This document shows, piece after piece, positions 43,816 to 53,339 of a stretch of DNA of 56,144 nt; position 1 is the stretch's first letter, and each line of letters begins with the position of its first letter. Source of the stretch: Thermoanaerobaculia bacterium. Its GTDB lineage: Bacteria; Acidobacteriota; Thermoanaerobaculia; Multivoradales; JAGPDF01. The notes below the pieces were generated by a model. The model ran no database searches, was not told the origin of the DNA, and saw nothing but the letters and a program-made list of their open reading frames with translations. Both the position numbers and the translations under genes were made by a program. The stretch is from NCBI GenBank assembly GCA_018057705.1, contig JAGPDF010000026.1:1-56144 (forward strand), read 5' to 3'.

Positions 43816-44058
43816 ATGGGCATGAAGGCGGTACAGATCTCGATCGACACGGAGCTCCTGCGCCGGATCGACCACGACCCAGAGGCGCGCGCAGACGGTC
43901 GCTCGGCTTTCGTTCGCACCGCCGTTGAGGTCTATCTCGCCGCCAAGGAGCGGCGTGAGGTCGAGGCGCAACTCGTCAAGGCGTACAGCGGGCAATCCGA
44001 TGCCATGCTCGACGAGGTGGCCGAGCTCCTGAGTGGGCAATCGTGGCCGAACGAATGA
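43816..44058 (+). CDS. Ribbon-helix-helix antitoxin
   Basis: This 80-residue protein has the short ribbon strand AVQISIDTELLRRID (about 5-19) and helices including RSAFVRTAVEVYLAAKERR (about 30-48), as in RHH DNA-binding antitoxins. The C-terminal third should wrap the toxin. It probably represses its own promoter, which overlaps the start. It overlaps the toxin gene by 4 nt (ATGA). A second in-frame ATG 6 nt downstream is an alternative start. Confidence 0.82.
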   Translation: MGMKAVQISIDTELLRRIDHDPEARADGRSAFVRTAVEVYLAAKERREVEAQLVKAYSGQSDAMLDEVAELLSGQSWPNE

Positions 44059-44375
44059 GCCGGGGCCAGATCTGGATGCTCGAGCTCGCCCGCCCCGACA
44101 AACGACGGCCGGTGCTCATCCTGAGTCGTTCCAGCCTCATTCCTCTCCTGCAAACGGTGACGGTGGCTGCCGTGACCTCGACGCTTCGCGGGGCCCCCAC
44201 CGAGGTGGCGCTGGATCTCGCGGAAGGTCTGAAGCAGACGTCGTGCGTGAACCTCTGCAATCTCTTCACCGTCCGCAAGGATCAACTACGGACCTTCGTC
44301 GGGAGCCTCAGCCGGCAGAAGATGTCCGATGTATGCCGGGCGCTGGATGTAGCGACAGGGTGCGGCAGCGAATGA
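44055..44375 (+). CDS. mazF: MazF/PemK-type toxin (endoribonuclease)
   Basis: This 106-residue protein has the family marks RGQIWMLELARPDKRRPVLIL (about 3-22), VTVAAVTSTLRG (about 37-48) and VNLCNLFTVRKDQLRTFVG (about 71-89). MazF toxins cut mRNA at short sequences when the labile antitoxin is lost. I chose the ATG at 44055 because of its ATGA overlap with the antitoxin stop; a GTG at 44043 is the alternative. The pair is complete. There is a 73-nt gap to the convergent MgtC-like gene, where I see nothing notable. Confidence 0.88.
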   Translation: MSRGQIWMLELARPDKRRPVLILSRSSLIPLLQTVTVAAVTSTLRGAPTEVALDLAEGLKQTSCVNLCNLFTVRKDQLRTFVGSLSRQKMSDVCRALDVATGCGSE

Positions 44376-44448
44376 GGCGGCATGCCCAGCGCCGCACGAC
44401 GAGCGCGGGCTTCGCGCCGTTCACGCTCGCCGACGAGTAGGTACTACC

Positions 44449-45738
44449 TCAGATCCAGAGCAGCCCGAGCGCGAGCAGGCCGCCCAGGATGGCGAGCGCC
44501 GCGACCACGCGCAGGCGGAAGGCGTTCGCGCCGAGCGCCGTCGCGACCGCCGCCTTGAAAACCGTGTTGGCGAGCATGCCGACGATCAGACCGCGCGCCG
44601 CGGTCTCGGGCGCGAGAGCGGCTGGACCGTCGGCGGCCGCGCCCGATCGCCCCGCGAGCTCGGTGATCGAGAAGGTGAGAGCGTCCATGTCGGTCAGGCC
44701 GAGGAGAGCCGAGCTCGCCACCAGGCCCGTCGAACCGACGCGTTCGCGCAGTGCCTCGAGTACCCAGAGGACGATCTGGAAGAGGAGCGCCATCTGGATC
44801 GCCGCTCCGAGGCGCAGCGGATTGTCCGGAATCCGCGGCGCGCCGTCGCCCTGCGCCTTGCGGAACCAGGCGTAGGCGATCGCGATGGCGCCCGCGACGA
44901 GCGGCAGGACGAGGGCGGGCGCGAGCGCCTTGGCCACGGGCAGGTAGAGCGCCGCCGAGACCAGGCCGACCCGCAGCGGCAGGATGGTGCAGGCGGCGAC
45001 GACGCCGAGCGCCAGCGCCTTGGCGGCAGGCGCATTGTCGGGCTCGTGGCGGCTCTCGCGCGCGAAGTTGAAGGTGACCGCCGTCGACGACACCAGGCCG
45101 CCGAGGAAACCGGCTACGCTGTAACCGCGCTCCGGCCCGACGAGACGCAGCGCGATGTAGCCGGCGAACGACAGCCCGGCGAAGATCAGCACTACGGCCC
45201 AGAGCTTCTGCGGCTCGATGCCGCCCAACTTCTCGATCGGACCGTGGGGCAGTACCGGCAGCACGACGAGAGCGAGAACGGCGAATCGCGCTCCGGCCTC
45301 GAGCCCGACCGACTCGAGGCGCGCGACGGCGGCATGCATCCGGCCCTTCTCGACCAGCACCAGCGCCGTGCCCGCGGCGACCGCGCTGGCGACGGTGAGC
45401 ATGCCGAAGCCAGCCGCCGCGCCGGCGCCGAGTACCAGCAGGCCCGCCACCTCGGAAGTGGCGTCGATCGTCCCACGCCAGGCCGAGACGAGATAGGCGA
45501 GCAGCACCAGGGAGAGGCCGGCGGCGAACAGAACGAGGCCGAACAGGGGGTCGACCGCGCGGAAGAGCACGGCCGCGAACCCGCCGGTGAGGCCGAGGAG
45601 CAGAAACGTCCGCACTCCGCCGAACCGGGCGGGCTCTCCCGGCCGGCGCGCCGACCATTCACGCTCGATTCCGACCGCAAGGCCGCCCAGTGCGGCCACG
45701 GCCAGATTGAGGAGTGTCGTCTGCAGTTCGGAGGTCAT
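44449..45738 (-). CDS. MgtC/SapB - DUF4010 membrane protein
   Basis: This 429-residue protein has an N-terminal MgtC/SapB region with GGLAVGIEREWSAR (about 18-31) and a C-terminal DUF4010 region, in all about twelve membrane helices. MgtC-like proteins are linked to Mg2+ and phosphate homeostasis and acid survival; this longer MgtC-DUF4010 form has no settled function. Its stop (44449) faces the mazF stop. It starts at 45738 and overlaps the VanZ-like gene by 4 nt (ATGA), so the two are co-translated. Confidence 0.88.
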   Translation of the reverse strand: MTSELQTTLLNLAVAALGGLAVGIEREWSARRPGEPARFGGVRTFLLLGLTGGFAAVLFRAVDPLFGLVLFAAGLSLVLLAYLVSAWRGTIDATSEVAGLLVLGAGAAAGFGMLTVASAVAAGTALVLVEKGRMHAAVARLESVGLEAGARFAVLALVVLPVLPHGPIEKLGGIEPQKLWAVVLIFAGLSFAGYIALRLVGPERGYSVAGFLGGLVSSTAVTFNFARESRHEPDNAPAAKALALGVVAACTILPLRVGLVSAALYLPVAKALAPALVLPLVAGAIAIAYAWFRKAQGDGAPRIPDNPLRLGAAIQMALLFQIVLWVLEALRERVGSTGLVASSALLGLTDMDALTFSITELAGRSGAAADGPAALAPETAARGLIVGMLANTVFKAAVATALGANAFRLRVVAALAILGGLLALGLLWI

Positions 45739-46316
45739 GGTTCCGCGCGCTCCCCGGCACGCTCCGCCCCGGTCATCGTCGCCCGCATCGCAGTGGCGGC
45801 AGCGAGTGCCAAACCCGCAGCGAGGGCGTTCCAGGCGACGTCACGCAGATCGTACATCCGGTTGGGCAGAACCCCCTGCACCGCCTCGTCGAGCCATCCG
45901 ATCAGGGTGACGGCTCCCAGCGCCCAGATGTCGACGCTGGTGACGCGCTCGCCGAGCGCCCGAACGGCGACGCTTTCCGCGACCGCCGCGCGGACCAGCA
46001 GCGCCAGTGCTCCGTACTCGACGAGATGGAGGCGCTCCTGCGGCACCTCCATGGCGAGGGCGAGGCCGGCGTAGACCGCGCCGGTCGCGGCCAGCACCAG
46101 CCAGGCCAGTAGCGGCGCGCGGCGCCGCGCCAGAGAGCCGACCGTCGCCGTCGCGCAGAAAAGGAAGAGGGCGGCGATGCTCACACGCAAGAGATTGCGC
46201 GAGCGCAACGCGTCGAGGACGAATTGCAGCGGATAGAGCGCCGCGAGCAGGGCGCCCACCGCGACCGCGACGGCGATCCAGAGCCGCCGCTCGCGAGCGC
46301 TGCGGAAAGGAGGCAC
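45735..46316 (-). CDS. VanZ-like membrane protein
   Basis: This 193-residue protein has four or five membrane helices and the VanZ-type motif EVPQERLHLVEYGALALLV (about 89-107) and DEAVQGVLPNRMYDLRDVAWNALAAGLA. Such proteins are linked to teicoplanin resistance in one known case, but most act on the envelope in unknown ways. It lies 58 nt downstream of ftsZ, on the same strand, and could be part of the same transcript. Confidence 0.85.
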   Translation of the reverse strand: MPPFRSARERRLWIAVAVAVGALLAALYPLQFVLDALRSRNLLRVSIAALFLFCATATVGSLARRRAPLLAWLVLAATGAVYAGLALAMEVPQERLHLVEYGALALLVRAAVAESVAVRALGERVTSVDIWALGAVTLIGWLDEAVQGVLPNRMYDLRDVAWNALAAGLALAAATAMRATMTGAERAGERAEP

Positions 46317-46374
46317 GGCGGAAGCCTAGCCCAGCCGCTCGGGTCGACGAACCCGGGCGGCCGGGAACCCCGGC

Positions 46375-47661
46375 TCAGTCCATCTGCTTGCGGAGGACGG
46401 TCGGGATGTCGTAGTCGTCGACGTTCGACCAGTTCGGCCCGAAGCCGCCCGGATCGTCGCCGCGCGAGCCCTGGGCGAGCACCTTGCGGTAGAACGGGAG
46501 CTCCGCCGCTGCCTCCTCGCGCTTCGGCTCGGGAGCGGACGTCCGGCTTGCAGCTCCGCTGCCTGCCGACGCCGCGTAGCGCGGGCCGATCGGCGCGGAG
46601 CTCGCGCCGGCACTCGAACGCAGCGGCATACCGGCGGAGGCCGCGGCGCGCTCGGGCGTCTCGCCCGCATAGCGGAAACCGGTCGCGATCACCGTGACCT
46701 TCATCTCTTCGTCCAGGCTCTCGTCGATCACCATGCCGGTGATGATATTGGCGTCCGGATCGACGGCGCCCTGAATGATGCGCGCGGCCTCCGCGACTTC
46801 GTGAAGGGTGAGATCCCGACCTCCCGAGACGTTGATCAGCACACCCTTGGCACCTTCGATCGAGGTCTCCTCGAGCAGCGGCGAGCTGATCGCCCGCTGC
46901 GACGCCTCGAGGGCCCGATTCTCGCCCTTGGCGATGCCGGTGCCCATGAGCGCCATTCCCATTCCGGACATGATCGCCCGGACGTCGGCGAAGTCGACGT
47001 TCACCTCGCCGGGAACAGTGATCAGGTCGGAGATCCCCTGCACCGCCTGGCGCAGCACGTCGTCGGCGATCCGGAAGGCCTCGGCGAGCGGCGTGCCGCG
47101 CTCCACGAAGGAGAGCAGGCGCTCGTTCGGGATGGTGATCAGGGTGTCGACCGAGTCGCGCAGCTCCTCGATACCGCGTTCGGCGATCTGCATCCGGCGC
47201 CGGCCTTCGAAGGCGAACGGCTTGGTCACCACCGCGACGGTGAGCGCCCCGATCTCGGAGGCGAGCGAGGCCAGGATCGGCAACGCGCCGGTACCGGTGC
47301 CGCCGCCCATGCCGGCGGTGAGGAAGATCATGTCGGCGCCGTCGAGCATCTCGAGGATGCGCTCGGTGTCCTCGAGCGCGGCTTTCCTTCCCACCTCGGG
47401 GTCGGCGCCCGCGCCTAAGCCCCGGGTGATCTCCCGGCCGAGCTGCAGCTTGAGCTGGGCCTTGCACTTGGCGAGCGCCTGGAGGTCGGTGTTGCCGGCG
47501 ATGAACTCGATGCCGCGCAGATTGGAGGCGATCATCCGGTTCACGGCGTTGCCGCCGCCGCCGCCGACGCCGATCACCTTGATCTTCGCAGGCACCACGT
47601 CGCAGTCCAGCATCGACATCGAGACCCTTCGTGCCTCTTCCCGGTCATCGAACAGAATCAT
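46375..47661 (-). CDS. ftsZ: Cell division GTPase FtsZ
   Basis: This 428-residue tubulin homologue forms the division ring. It has the tubulin signature GGGTGTG at 119-125, [16 protein letters not shown] (28-43) and [15 protein letters not shown]. The disordered linker is about 75 residues. It ends with the conserved C-terminal peptide ([12 protein letters not shown]) that binds FtsA and ZipA. The signature is followed by ALP, not the usual AAP. A GGGAGA Shine-Dalgarno lies 7 nt before the ATG. FtsA is encoded 33 nt upstream; the end of the dcw cluster is here. Confidence 0.97.
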   Translation of the reverse strand: MILFDDREEARRVSMSMLDCDVVPAKIKVIGVGGGGGNAVNRMIASNLRGIEFIAGNTDLQALAKCKAQLKLQLGREITRGLGAGADPEVGRKAALEDTERILEMLDGADMIFLTAGMGGGTGTGALPILASLASEIGALTVAVVTKPFAFEGRRRMQIAERGIEELRDSVDTLITIPNERLLSFVERGTPLAEAFRIADDVLRQAVQGISDLITVPGEVNVDFADVRAIMSGMGMALMGTGIAKGENRALEASQRAISSPLLEETSIEGAKGVLINVSGGRDLTLHEVAEAARIIQGAVDPDANIITGMVIDESLDEEMKVTVIATGFRYAGETPERAAASAGMPLRSSAGASSAPIGPRYAASAGSGAASRTSAPEPKREEAAAELPFYRKVLAQGSRGDDPGGFGPNWSNVDDYDIPTVLRKQMD

Positions 47662-47694
47662 GATCGTTCTCCCTATCGAAATATTCGGTTATGT

Positions 47695-48933
47695 TCAGAG
47701 CAGGTCCGAGAAGACGTTGCGCAGGCTTCCCATCACGCCGCGCACCGAGAAGCCACCGCGCCGCGGACGGCGCTCGTGGTTCTGTTCGGCGGCGACCGCG
47801 TACTGCAGGAGGCCGGCGGCCGTCGACCAGCCCGGCGAATGGATGACGTCGACGAGCCCGCCCAGCCCGTGCGGCAGGCCGTAGCGGACGCTGGCGTTGA
47901 AGGCTTGGCCGCAGAGCTCGAGCAGGCCGTCGAGCTGAGCTCCCCCGCCGGTGAGGACGATGCCGCCGCGCAGCTGCCCGTCCCAACCGTTCTTGCCCAG
48001 ATCCTCGCGCACGAGCGAGACCAGCTCCTCGGCGCGCGGCTGCAGGATCTCGCAGATTTCGCGCTTCGGAACGACCCGCGGCGCCCCTCCGGCGACCGCC
48101 GGCACCGAAACGCCCTCCTCCTCCTGGACCATCGAGAGCAGGCAGCAGCCTTCGCGGATCTTGATCCGCTCGGCCTCGGCGTAAGGCGTTCGCAGGACCA
48201 TGGCGAGGTCGTTGGTGAAGTGGCCGGCGCCGATCGGCAGGACCGCCGAGTGCTGGATCTCGCCTTCGGAAAACAGCGCGTAGCCGGTGGTGCCGGCGCC
48301 GATGTCGATGAGCAGCACGCCGAGGTCGCGCTCGTCCGGCGTCAGCACGGCCTCGGCCGTCGCGAGCGGCTCGAAGACCATCTCCGCGACCTCGATGCCG
48401 GCGCGATTGACGCAGGTGAGCAGCGTCTTCGAGCGCGTCACCTGGCCGGTGATGAGGTGGACCTGAACCTCGAGCCGGCCTCCCAGCATCCCGAGGGGAT
48501 CGCTGATGCCGCCCTGCTCGTCGACCACGAACTCCTGCGCGATGGCGTGCAGGATCTCGCGATCGGAGGGTAGCGCCGCCGACTGGGCCGCGCCGAGCGC
48601 GCGCTGGATGTCGGTCTTCCCGATCTCGCGGTCCTTCCGCGCCACCGACACCATGCCGCGCGCGTTCACGCAGCGCACGTCGGCCCCGGCCACTCCGACG
48701 TAGGCGCGCGAGATCTCCACACCGGCCATGACTTCGGCCTCTTCGCTCGCGGCCTTGAGGGCTTCCACGGCCGCCTCGACATTCACGATGTTGCCGCGCC
48801 GTGTGCCCCGGTTGGGAGCGGTGCCACGGCCGGCGACCTCGAGCGCACCCTTCCCGTCACGCTGCCCGATGAGCACCGCGACCTTGGAGGAGCCGATGTC
48901 GATTCCTACGACGTACTGTTCTGCTTTGGCCAT
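47695..48933 (-). CDS. ftsA: Cell division protein FtsA
   Basis: This 412-residue actin-like ATPase anchors FtsZ to the membrane. The phosphate 1 motif VVGIDIGSSKVAVLIG (8-23), the phosphate 2 motif LLIDIGAGTTGYALF (about 207-221) and the adenosine motif IVLTGGGAQLDGL are present. The C-terminal amphipathic helix (GVMGSLRNVFSDLL) that binds the membrane is intact. It begins 15 nt after ftsQ. Confidence 0.96.
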   Translation of the reverse strand: MAKAEQYVVGIDIGSSKVAVLIGQRDGKGALEVAGRGTAPNRGTRRGNIVNVEAAVEALKAASEEAEVMAGVEISRAYVGVAGADVRCVNARGMVSVARKDREIGKTDIQRALGAAQSAALPSDREILHAIAQEFVVDEQGGISDPLGMLGGRLEVQVHLITGQVTRSKTLLTCVNRAGIEVAEMVFEPLATAEAVLTPDERDLGVLLIDIGAGTTGYALFSEGEIQHSAVLPIGAGHFTNDLAMVLRTPYAEAERIKIREGCCLLSMVQEEEGVSVPAVAGGAPRVVPKREICEILQPRAEELVSLVREDLGKNGWDGQLRGGIVLTGGGAQLDGLLELCGQAFNASVRYGLPHGLGGLVDVIHSPGWSTAAGLLQYAVAAEQNHERRPRRGGFSVRGVMGSLRNVFSDLL

Positions 48934-48948
48934 GACCCTGAACCCTCT

Positions 48949-49758
48949 CTAGAGTGCGGGTTGAAAAATGATCCGACGATCAAATCGGAGATCGATGAAT
49001 GAAAGCTTCGGGTAACGCTGGTCGAGCTTCGGGAGGAGCCTCTCGAGCTCCGCCAGTCGCTCCTTGAGTGTGCCGGAACGCACCAGAAGGGGGAACGCGA
49101 GCTCCCCGAGATAGAGACGAAAGTCGCCTTCGCCCAGGACCTCGATCTCGGAGAGGCTGGCGGCCCATCGCGGCGCGGTCGCTTCGAGCTCGCGCGCGAC
49201 CGCGAAGGCTCCCGCTGGCGCCGCGCCGGTCGACGGCGCGACCGACACCAGAAGCAGATCGCGCGGGCCGCGCAACGGGTCGCGCACGGGATCCAATGCC
49301 GCGATCGTCCGGCCCTCGGCGTCGAGGTAGGCGAGTGTCAGGCCGTCGCGTAGCAGCGCCGCCGGCCGGCGCTCGACGAGCGAGACGCGCAGCTCGTTCG
49401 GCAGGCGCTTCTGCACGGTGACGCCTTCGACCCACGGATTCGCCGACAACATCTCCTCGACGAGCGGCAACGGCAGCGAGAGCAGATTGGCGCCCAGCAA
49501 CGGTGAGAGCGCCCGGTCCACCCAGGCGCGCTCGACGAACCGGTTGCCGTCGACGTCGAGCCGCGTCAGGGCGAAGGTCGGCGAGGAGAAGAGCCAGAGG
49601 CCGATCGCGATCGGCGCGCCGACCAGCAGCAGCGCCTGCGCGAAGTGCCGACCGAGCGCCAGCCAGGGGCTCTTCCTGCGGACGCGCACCGCACTCGCGG
49701 GGCGCCGGAACGGCAACACCCGCGCCTCGGCGGCCGGCGTCAGGTCGCGGGCCGTCAC
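48949..49758 (-). CDS. ftsQ: Cell division protein FtsQ
   Basis: This 269-residue bitopic membrane protein has an N-terminal cytoplasmic tail (about 1-38), one membrane helix (about 39-60) and a POTRA domain (about 62-132). A beta domain follows to the end. It links the cytoplasmic division ring to septal wall synthesis with FtsL and FtsB. The GTG at 49758 overlaps the murC stop by 4 nt (GTGA), the reason for choosing it. Confidence 0.9.
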   Translation of the reverse strand: MTARDLTPAAEARVLPFRRPASAVRVRRKSPWLALGRHFAQALLLVGAPIAIGLWLFSSPTFALTRLDVDGNRFVERAWVDRALSPLLGANLLSLPLPLVEEMLSANPWVEGVTVQKRLPNELRVSLVERRPAALLRDGLTLAYLDAEGRTIAALDPVRDPLRGPRDLLLVSVAPSTGAAPAGAFAVARELEATAPRWAASLSEIEVLGEGDFRLYLGELAFPLLVRSGTLKERLAELERLLPKLDQRYPKLSFIDLRFDRRIIFQPAL

Positions 49759-51140
49759 GCGGCCCCCCCCTTCACCAGCGCCTCGGCGAGGCGGTAGATG
49801 TCGCCCGCGCCCAGGGTCATCACGACGTCGCCGTCGTCGATGCCGGCGAGGAGCGCCGGCACGGCGTGCCAGTCGGCGCAATAGTCCACCCTCGGATGCC
49901 CGACCGCCTGCGCGGCGCGCGCCACGAGCTCGCCCGAAACGCCCTCGATCGGTCGCTCGCGTGACGGATAGACGTCGGTGACGACGACATGGTCGGCCGC
50001 CGACAGCGCCCGGCCGAAATCCTCGGCCAGATCGCGGGTCCGCGAGTAGAGATGCGGCTGGAACACGGCGTGCAGCACGCGGCGGGGGAAGACCTGCCGG
50101 GCGGCTGCGAGCGTCGCCTGGACCTCCGTGGGATGGTGCGCGTAGTCGTCCACCACCTCGGCGCCGCGGAACTGGCCGAGGCGCTCGAAGCGCCGGTGCA
50201 CGCCGCCGAAGCCGGCGAGAGCGCGCGCCACGACCGGCATCGGGATGCCGAGGGCGAGCGCCACGCCCACCGCGGCGAGGGCATTGCGCACGTTGTGCAA
50301 TCCAGCGAGCGGCAACTGCAGCCGCCCGAGCTCTCCCTGCGTCCGGTGACGCACCGTGAGCGAGGTACCGTCCGGCGACATCTCCAGCGCCTCGCCCCGC
50401 AGCAGGCACTCTTCCCCGAGGCCGTAGGTCGTCAACCGGCGGTCCGCGAGGCGCGGCAGGAGGGCCGCGACGTTCGGATCGTCGGCGCAGACGATGACCT
50501 GGCCGAAGAACGGGACACGGCTGGCGAAGGCGACGAAGGCGTCGCGGATCGCGTCGAGGTCGTGGTAGGTGTCGAGGTGGTCGCGATCGATCGACGTGAT
50601 GACGGCGAGGATCGGGAAGAGCGACAGGAAGCTGCGGTCGAACTCGTCGGCCTCGACGACCATGAAGTCCGAGTTGCCGAGCCGGGCGCCGGTCCCCGAG
50701 ACGCGAAGGCGTCCGCCGACGATGACGGTCGGGTCGAGACCCGCCTCGGTCATGATGGCGCCGACCAGCGAGGTGGTGGTGGTCTTGCCGTGGGTGCCGG
50801 CGACTGCGATGCCGTACTTCATCCGCATCAGCTCGGCGAGCATCTCGGCCCGGCGGACGACGGCGATACCGCGGCGCTTCGCCTCGATCACCTCGGGATT
50901 CGCAGCCGCGATCGCCGACGACGTCACCAGCAGGTCGACGCTGTCCAGGTGGTCCGCGGAGTGGCTGGTGGCGATCGCCACCCCCAGCGACCGGAGCCTC
51001 TCCGTGGCCTCGCTCTGGCTCTGGTCGCAGCCCGAGACCGTGACCTCGTACTGGAGGAGGACCTCGGCGATGCCGCTCATTCCGGCTCCGCCGATGCCGA
51101 CGAAGTGGGCGTGGCGGAGGCCCGCGAAACGGTGGAACAT
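49755..51140 (-). CDS. murC: UDP-N-acetylmuramate--L-alanine ligase
   Basis: This 461-residue enzyme adds L-alanine to UDP-MurNAc, using ATP. The ATP loop GTHGKTTTT is at 115-123. The N-terminal domain has HFVGIGGAGMSGIAE (12-26). VVDDYAHHPTEV near residue 350 is the typical C-terminal motif. It follows murG with a 1-nt overlap and precedes ftsQ by 4 nt. It is the first of the Mur ligase steps in the cluster. Confidence 0.97.
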   Translation of the reverse strand: MFHRFAGLRHAHFVGIGGAGMSGIAEVLLQYEVTVSGCDQSQSEATERLRSLGVAIATSHSADHLDSVDLLVTSSAIAAANPEVIEAKRRGIAVVRRAEMLAELMRMKYGIAVAGTHGKTTTTSLVGAIMTEAGLDPTVIVGGRLRVSGTGARLGNSDFMVVEADEFDRSFLSLFPILAVITSIDRDHLDTYHDLDAIRDAFVAFASRVPFFGQVIVCADDPNVAALLPRLADRRLTTYGLGEECLLRGEALEMSPDGTSLTVRHRTQGELGRLQLPLAGLHNVRNALAAVGVALALGIPMPVVARALAGFGGVHRRFERLGQFRGAEVVDDYAHHPTEVQATLAAARQVFPRRVLHAVFQPHLYSRTRDLAEDFGRALSAADHVVVTDVYPSRERPIEGVSGELVARAAQAVGHPRVDYCADWHAVPALLAGIDDGDVVMTLGAGDIYRLAEALVKGGAA

Positions 51141-52273
51141 CAGGCGGCCCTCCCGAGCGGCGGCAGGAGCGCCTCGACCCGGTCGACGATCGCGGCCGCG
51201 GCGCCGGGATGGGCGAGGCGCCGGGCACTCTCGCCCATCCTGCCGAGCCGTCCGCGGTCGCCCAGCAGCATCGCGAGCTCGCGGCGCAGGCGGTCGGCGT
51301 CGAGCGCCTCGTCCTCGATCAGGCTGGCCGCGCCGGCCTCCGAAAGCAGCCGGGCGTTCGCCACCTGATGGCCGCCGCCGGCGAGGAGCGGCAGCAGCAC
51401 CGCCGGCCGGCCCGCGGCGCAGATCTCGGCGAGCGTGATCGCTCCGGCCCGCGACACCACCAGGTCGACCGCGGCCATCGCCGCCGGAGTGTTGTCGACG
51501 AAGGCCACGACGCGCAGGCGCGGCGTGTCGAGTCCCGCCGCGCGATAGGCGGCGAGCGTCGCTTCGAGGTGCGCCTCGCCGCACTGGTGCAACACCGAGA
51601 GCTCGGGGAGGCGGTCGAAGAGCGGCGCCAGAACCTCCGGCATCAGACGGTTGATGCGCAGCGAACCCTGACTGCCGCCGAGCACCAGCAACCGGGGCTT
51701 GCCGTCGGCGCGCAGGGGCGGAATCTCGAAGAAGGCCCCGCGCACCGGAACGCCCGTGACCCAGGAGAGGCACTTCAACCTCGATGCACTCGCCTCGTAG
51801 GCGACGGCGGCGGCATCGGCGAAGCGCGAAGCCCAGCGATTGGCCAACCCGGCCTCGGCGTTCGGCTCGAGCAGCACCGTCGGCCGGCGAGCGAACCGGC
51901 CACCGAGCACGGCAGGGGCGGAGGCGTAGCCGCCAGTGCCGATCACGACGTCGTAGCCCCCTTCGCGAATCCGGCGGCGCGCCGCGAGCGCCGAGCCGGC
52001 GAGCGTCGCGAGAGCTGCGAGCTTCGCCCACAGGCTCTTGCCCAGGAGCGGCCGCGCCGACAGAGCGACGAAGGGCAGACCGCGCTCCGCCGCGAGCCGG
52101 GCCTCCATGCCGGTGGGTGACCCGGCGAGCGCGACGCCCCAGCCGCGGCGCACGAGCTCGTCGCCGAGCGCGAGCGCTGGGAAGACGTGCCCGCCCGAGC
52201 CGCCCCCGGCGAGCAGAGCGCGGCGGACCGCGGGGTTGGCTGGGGGGCGCTCGTCAGTCATGTTGGGAGACAT
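51140..52273 (-). CDS. murG: Lipid II synthase MurG (GlcNAc transferase)
   Basis: This 377-residue peripheral glycosyltransferase makes lipid II from lipid I. The N-terminal AGGGSGGHVFPALALGDEL (22-40) and the C-terminal GGSQGSLRIN and SRAGAITLAEICAAGRPAVL are the expected UDP-sugar-binding motifs. The start is uncertain: the ATG at 52273 overlaps ftsW by 20 nt and the ATG at 52261 by 8 nt. Neither has a clear Shine-Dalgarno, so coupling to ftsW is likely. Confidence 0.96.
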   Translation of the reverse strand: MSPNMTDERPPANPAVRRALLAGGGSGGHVFPALALGDELVRRGWGVALAGSPTGMEARLAAERGLPFVALSARPLLGKSLWAKLAALATLAGSALAARRRIREGGYDVVIGTGGYASAPAVLGGRFARRPTVLLEPNAEAGLANRWASRFADAAAVAYEASASRLKCLSWVTGVPVRGAFFEIPPLRADGKPRLLVLGGSQGSLRINRLMPEVLAPLFDRLPELSVLHQCGEAHLEATLAAYRAAGLDTPRLRVVAFVDNTPAAMAAVDLVVSRAGAITLAEICAAGRPAVLLPLLAGGGHQVANARLLSEAGAASLIEDEALDADRLRRELAMLLGDRGRLGRMGESARRLAHPGAAAAIVDRVEALLPPLGRAA

Positions 52274-53339
52274 TGAGCAGGACGCCGCAGAGGGCCATGG
52301 TGACCACCAGCGAGGAGCCGCCGTAGGAGAGGAACGGGAGCGGAATGCCCTTGGTCGGAAGCAGCGCGATGGCGACCGAGATGTTGATCAGCGCCTGCAT
52401 CACGAGCATCGTCGAGAAGCCCCAGGCGAGGTAGCGCCCGAACGGATCGGGCGAGCGCCAGCCGGCCCGGAGGCCGCGCCAGAGCACGACGCCGAAGAGC
52501 GCCACGACGGCCAGAGCGCCGACGAGCCCCAACTCCTCGGCGACGATCGCGTAGACGAAGTCCGATTCCGGATGGGGCAGAAAGTAGAGCTTCTGCAGAC
52601 TGTTGCCGGGGCCGAGGCCGAGGAGCCCCCCGGAACCGACCGCGATGAGCGACTGCATCGCCTGGAAGCCGGCGCCGAGAGGATCGCGCTCCGGCTCGAG
52701 GAAGGCGAAGAGCCGCGCCCGGCGATAGGGCACCGAGATCACCAGGAGGTAGAGCACCGGCAGTGCGGTCGCCGCCCCGGCGAGCACGAACCGCCAGGAG
52801 AGCCCGGCGAGAAAGAGCATCAGCCCGGCAGTGGACACGAGCAGCACGGCGGTGCCGAGGTCGGGCTGGAGCAGGATGAGGCCGGCGAGGAGGCCGGTCA
52901 CGATCGCCGCCGGCCAGAGCACGTCGCGGCTGTTCACCGCGTCCTTCCGGCGGTCGATGAAGTAGGCGAGGAACGGCACCAGCGCGAGCTTCGAGAGCTC
53001 CGAGGGCTGCACCGAGATGCCGGCGATGAAGAACCAGCGCCGCGTGGCGTTCAGCTGGGGCGAGAACAGGACGGCCACCAGCAGGAAGAGCACCCCGGCG
53101 ACGAGCGCGTAGACGACGCGGCGGTCGCGGAGCTTGCGGTAGTCGACATGCATCACGATCGCCATCACCAGGAAGCCGAGCGCCGCGGCGGCCGCCTGCC
53201 GGATGAGGAACGGATTGACCGCCGCGCCGCGCCCGCGGGCAACGGCGGCACTCGCCGAATAGACCATCACCAGACCGAGGCCGACGAGCAGCATGATGGT
53301 GGTGAAGAGCACCTTGTCGTAGACCAGCTTCTTCGCCAT
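52254..53339 (-). CDS. ftsW: Peptidoglycan polymerase FtsW (SEDS family)
   Basis: This 361-residue protein of about ten membrane helices polymerises lipid II at the septum. Marks include GLGLVMVYSASAAVA (about 20-34), SVQPSELSKLALVPFLAYF, the loop LPHPESDFVYAIVAEELG, and GIPLPFLSYGGSSL near the end. It begins with a 1-nt overlap to murD and runs into murG. It is FtsW rather than RodA by place in the cluster. Confidence 0.95.
   Translation of the reverse strand: MAKKLVYDKVLFTTIMLLVGLGLVMVYSASAAVARGRGAAVNPFLIRQAAAAALGFLVMAIVMHVDYRKLRDRRVVYALVAGVLFLLVAVLFSPQLNATRRWFFIAGISVQPSELSKLALVPFLAYFIDRRKDAVNSRDVLWPAAIVTGLLAGLILLQPDLGTAVLLVSTAGLMLFLAGLSWRFVLAGAATALPVLYLLVISVPYRRARLFAFLEPERDPLGAGFQAMQSLIAVGSGGLLGLGPGNSLQKLYFLPHPESDFVYAIVAEELGLVGALAVVALFGVVLWRGLRAGWRSPDPFGRYLAWGFSTMLVMQALINISVAIALLPTKGIPLPFLSYGGSSLVVTMALCGVLLNVSQHD

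Noticed and set aside
45735-46316. VanZ-like gene as evidence for glycopeptide resistance
   Set aside because: No vanHAX-type genes are present, and most VanZ-like proteins have no link to resistance.
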